A stretch of DNA of 64,000 bases from Thermodesulfovibrio sp. 3907-1M (GTDB lineage: Bacteria; Nitrospirota; Thermodesulfovibrionia; Thermodesulfovibrionales; Thermodesulfovibrionaceae): positions 248,001 to 312,000 of the forward strand of contig NZ_CP144373.1 in NCBI RefSeq assembly GCF_040450955.1, given 5' to 3'. Of the stretch, positions 62,687 through 64,000 are shown piece by piece. The notes beneath the pieces are model-generated. The model searched no databases, was not told where the DNA came from, and saw only the letters and a list, made by a program, of their open reading frames with translations. Position 1 is the first letter of the stretch, and each line of letters starts with the position of its first letter. A program made the position numbers and the translations under genes.

Positions 62687-64000
62687 ATGAGATTGATTTA
62701 AATGAGGAGTTTCTTAAAGCTCTAAACTTAGCGGAAAATACAGATAAAAACCTATTTATAACAGGAAAGGCAGGAACAGGAAAATCAACATTTTTAACTT
62801 ATTTCAGAGAAAATACAAAAAAGAAAGTCGCAGTTCTTGCACCAACAGGTGTGGCAGCAGTAAATGTTAAAGGACAGACAATTCATTCCTTCTTTAATTT
62901 TAAACCTGACATCACCATTCATAAAATAAAGGAGATAAAGCCAAGAAATCCAGATCTTTATAAAAAGCTTGACTGTATTGTTATTGATGAAATATCAATG
63001 GTAAGGGCAGATGTTCTTGATTGCATTGATGCTTTTTTAAGAATACATGGACCAAAGAAAAAGAAGCCTTTTGGCGGCATTCAGATGATTTTTATCGGAG
63101 ACTTGTATCAACTACCTCCTGTTGTGACATCAAAAGAAAAAAGCATTTTTAAAGAGTTTTATAAAACTCCTTATTTTTTCAGCTCCAGTGTTTTTAATGA
63201 ATCTGAATTTGAATTCATTGAACTTGAAAAGGTTTACAGACAGTCTGACATTCAATTCCTTGAAATTCTCAACTCAATAAGAAACAACACTGTTAACGAT
63301 GAAATCATTGAAAGACTGAATAAAAGGGTTAATCCTGATTTTGAGCCAGGTGAGGATGATTTTTATGTTTATCTTACGACAACAAATAAAATGGCTGAAA
63401 AGATAAATTCTGAGAAGCTTTCAAAGATAAAAAGTAAAGAATTCAAGTATTATGGCTTTATTGATGGAGAGTTCAACGAACAGGATCTTCCCACATCTCG
63501 GGAGCTTATACTTAAAGTTGACTCTCAGGTAATGCTTCTTAATAATGATACAAAAGGAAGGTGGATAAACGGAGATATAGGTAAAATAGTTGAGATAAAA
63601 TTAAGAAAAACCGAGCCTGATATTATATCTGTAGAGCTTCAAAATGGAGAGACTGTTGAGGTTACCCCATTTACATGGGAGATGTATGAGTTTTACTATG
63701 ATAAAGAAAAGAAAAAAATTTTAACTCAGAGTATAGGACAGTTTACACAATATCCACTAAAACTTGCATGGGCTATAACAATTCATAAAAGTCAGGGGTT
63801 AACTTTTGATAAATTAATAGTTGACATAGGAAGAGGAACATTTTCTCATGGACAGCTTTATGTTGCACTTTCAAGATGTCGCTCTCTGGAAGGGCTGATA
63901 CTAAAAAGACCCGTATGCCAGAAACATATTCTTCTTGACAGAAGAATTGTAAGATTTCTCACTGAGTTTCAGTATAAACATGCAGAAAAAAATCTTCCCA
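62683..64000 (+). CDS. Pif1/RecD-like helicase, 3' end beyond the window
   Basis: The frame starts at an ATG overlapping the L,D-transpeptidase stop and remains open for 439 codons to the window edge. FITGKAGTGKSTFL (Walker A), VIDEISMVRADVL (Walker B), IFIGDLYQLPPV, then the C-terminal AITIHKSQGLTFDK and YVALSRCRSLEGL match superfamily 1B helicases of the Pif1/RecD2 type. It probably unwinds DNA in repair or replication. The missing part may contain an accessory domain. Confidence 0.88.
   Translation, partial: MNEIDLNEEFLKALNLAENTDKNLFITGKAGTGKSTFLTYFRENTKKKVAVLAPTGVAAVNVKGQTIHSFFNFKPDITIHKIKEIKPRNPDLYKKLDCIVIDEISMVRADVLDCIDAFLRIHGPKKKKPFGGIQMIFIGDLYQLPPVVTSKEKSIFKEFYKTPYFFSSSVFNESEFEFIELEKVYRQSDIQFLEILNSIRNNTVNDEIIERLNKRVNPDFEPGEDDFYVYLTTTNKMAEKINSEKLSKIKSKEFKYYGFIDGEFNEQDLPTSRELILKVDSQVMLLNNDTKGRWINGDIGKIVEIKLRKTEPDIISVELQNGETVEVTPFTWEMYEFYYDKEKKKILTQSIGQFTQYPLKLAWAITIHKSQGLTFDKLIVDIGRGTFSHGQLYVALSRCRSLEGLILKRPVCQKHILLDRRIVRFLTEFQYKHAEKNLP

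Overview
The window reads as a chromosomal segment of a low-GC, anaerobic, Gram-negative thermophile. The best guess is Thermodesulfovibrio or a close Nitrospirota relative. The grounds are the AT-rich codon use, a full [FeFe]-hydrogenase system with maturases, FeoAB, an outer-membrane-type protein with a signal peptide, paired flagellar stators, a biotin operon starting from BioW, an Ahb/NirJ-type radical SAM heme protein and many GTCATTCCGAG/CTCGGAATGAC palindromic repeats. The genus is inferred from gene content, not from a marker gene.

Layout. 1-500: palindromic repeats and a fatty-acid promoter. 494-2737: fabG-acpP-fabF. 2754-13956: hydrogenase block. A consensus promoter and structured leader precede an MvhD/NuoF-type electron-transfer fusion, a modular [FeFe] hydrogenase, a second hydrogenase large subunit with a Tat-exported small subunit, a TM1266-type regulator, aspA, hydG, a small unknown gene, hydF and hydE. 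14096-19673: htpX, purE, then an iron-uptake operon (DUF2325 protein, outer-membrane protein, feoA, feoA, feoB). 19880-20115: integrase scrap and tRNA-Val. 20365-35938: housekeeping genes on both strands: an MFS exporter, SDR, moaC, miaA, two motAB-type stator pairs with a PilZ gene, lipid kinase, bioB-bioW, an NSS transporter, radical SAM heme protein, hemE, purN, rsmD, coaD.

36019-55713: a decaying genomic island in the 3' end of tRNA-Phe, bounded by a 14-bp direct repeat (18 of 20 when extended). It starts with a broken P4-type integrase. It holds transposase remnants (IS256-, IS1380- and IS4-like) and many defence-type genes: a NERD protein, a BcgI-like restriction-modification pair, a truncated SbcD-like phosphoesterase, a TIR-like protein, a broken Panacea antitoxin, a broken DUF4145 gene, a frameshifted GmrSD-like gene, an OLD-ATPase scrap, and an intact HEPN-like plus PD-(D/E)xK-like cluster at the far end. 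It also carries an orphan trpF and a run of perfect hairpins with AGAT(A) in or around their loops, ending in an intrinsic terminator (44569-44762); this may be an undescribed structured RNA.

55763-64000: tRNA-Lys, tRNA-Glu, rubredoxin, a rubredoxin-like mini-protein, ugd, a TPR protein, a YedF-like protein, ubiX-hemH-queF, tRNA-Arg, an MTA/PNP-type phosphorylase, an L,D-transpeptidase and the start of a Pif1/RecD-like helicase running off the window.

The hydrogenase genes read as one coordinated system: two catalytic enzymes (one apparently cytoplasmic and tied to an MvhD-type relay, one exported), the three H-cluster maturases and a regulator. The island reads as a graveyard of defence genes in which a few cassettes remain intact.
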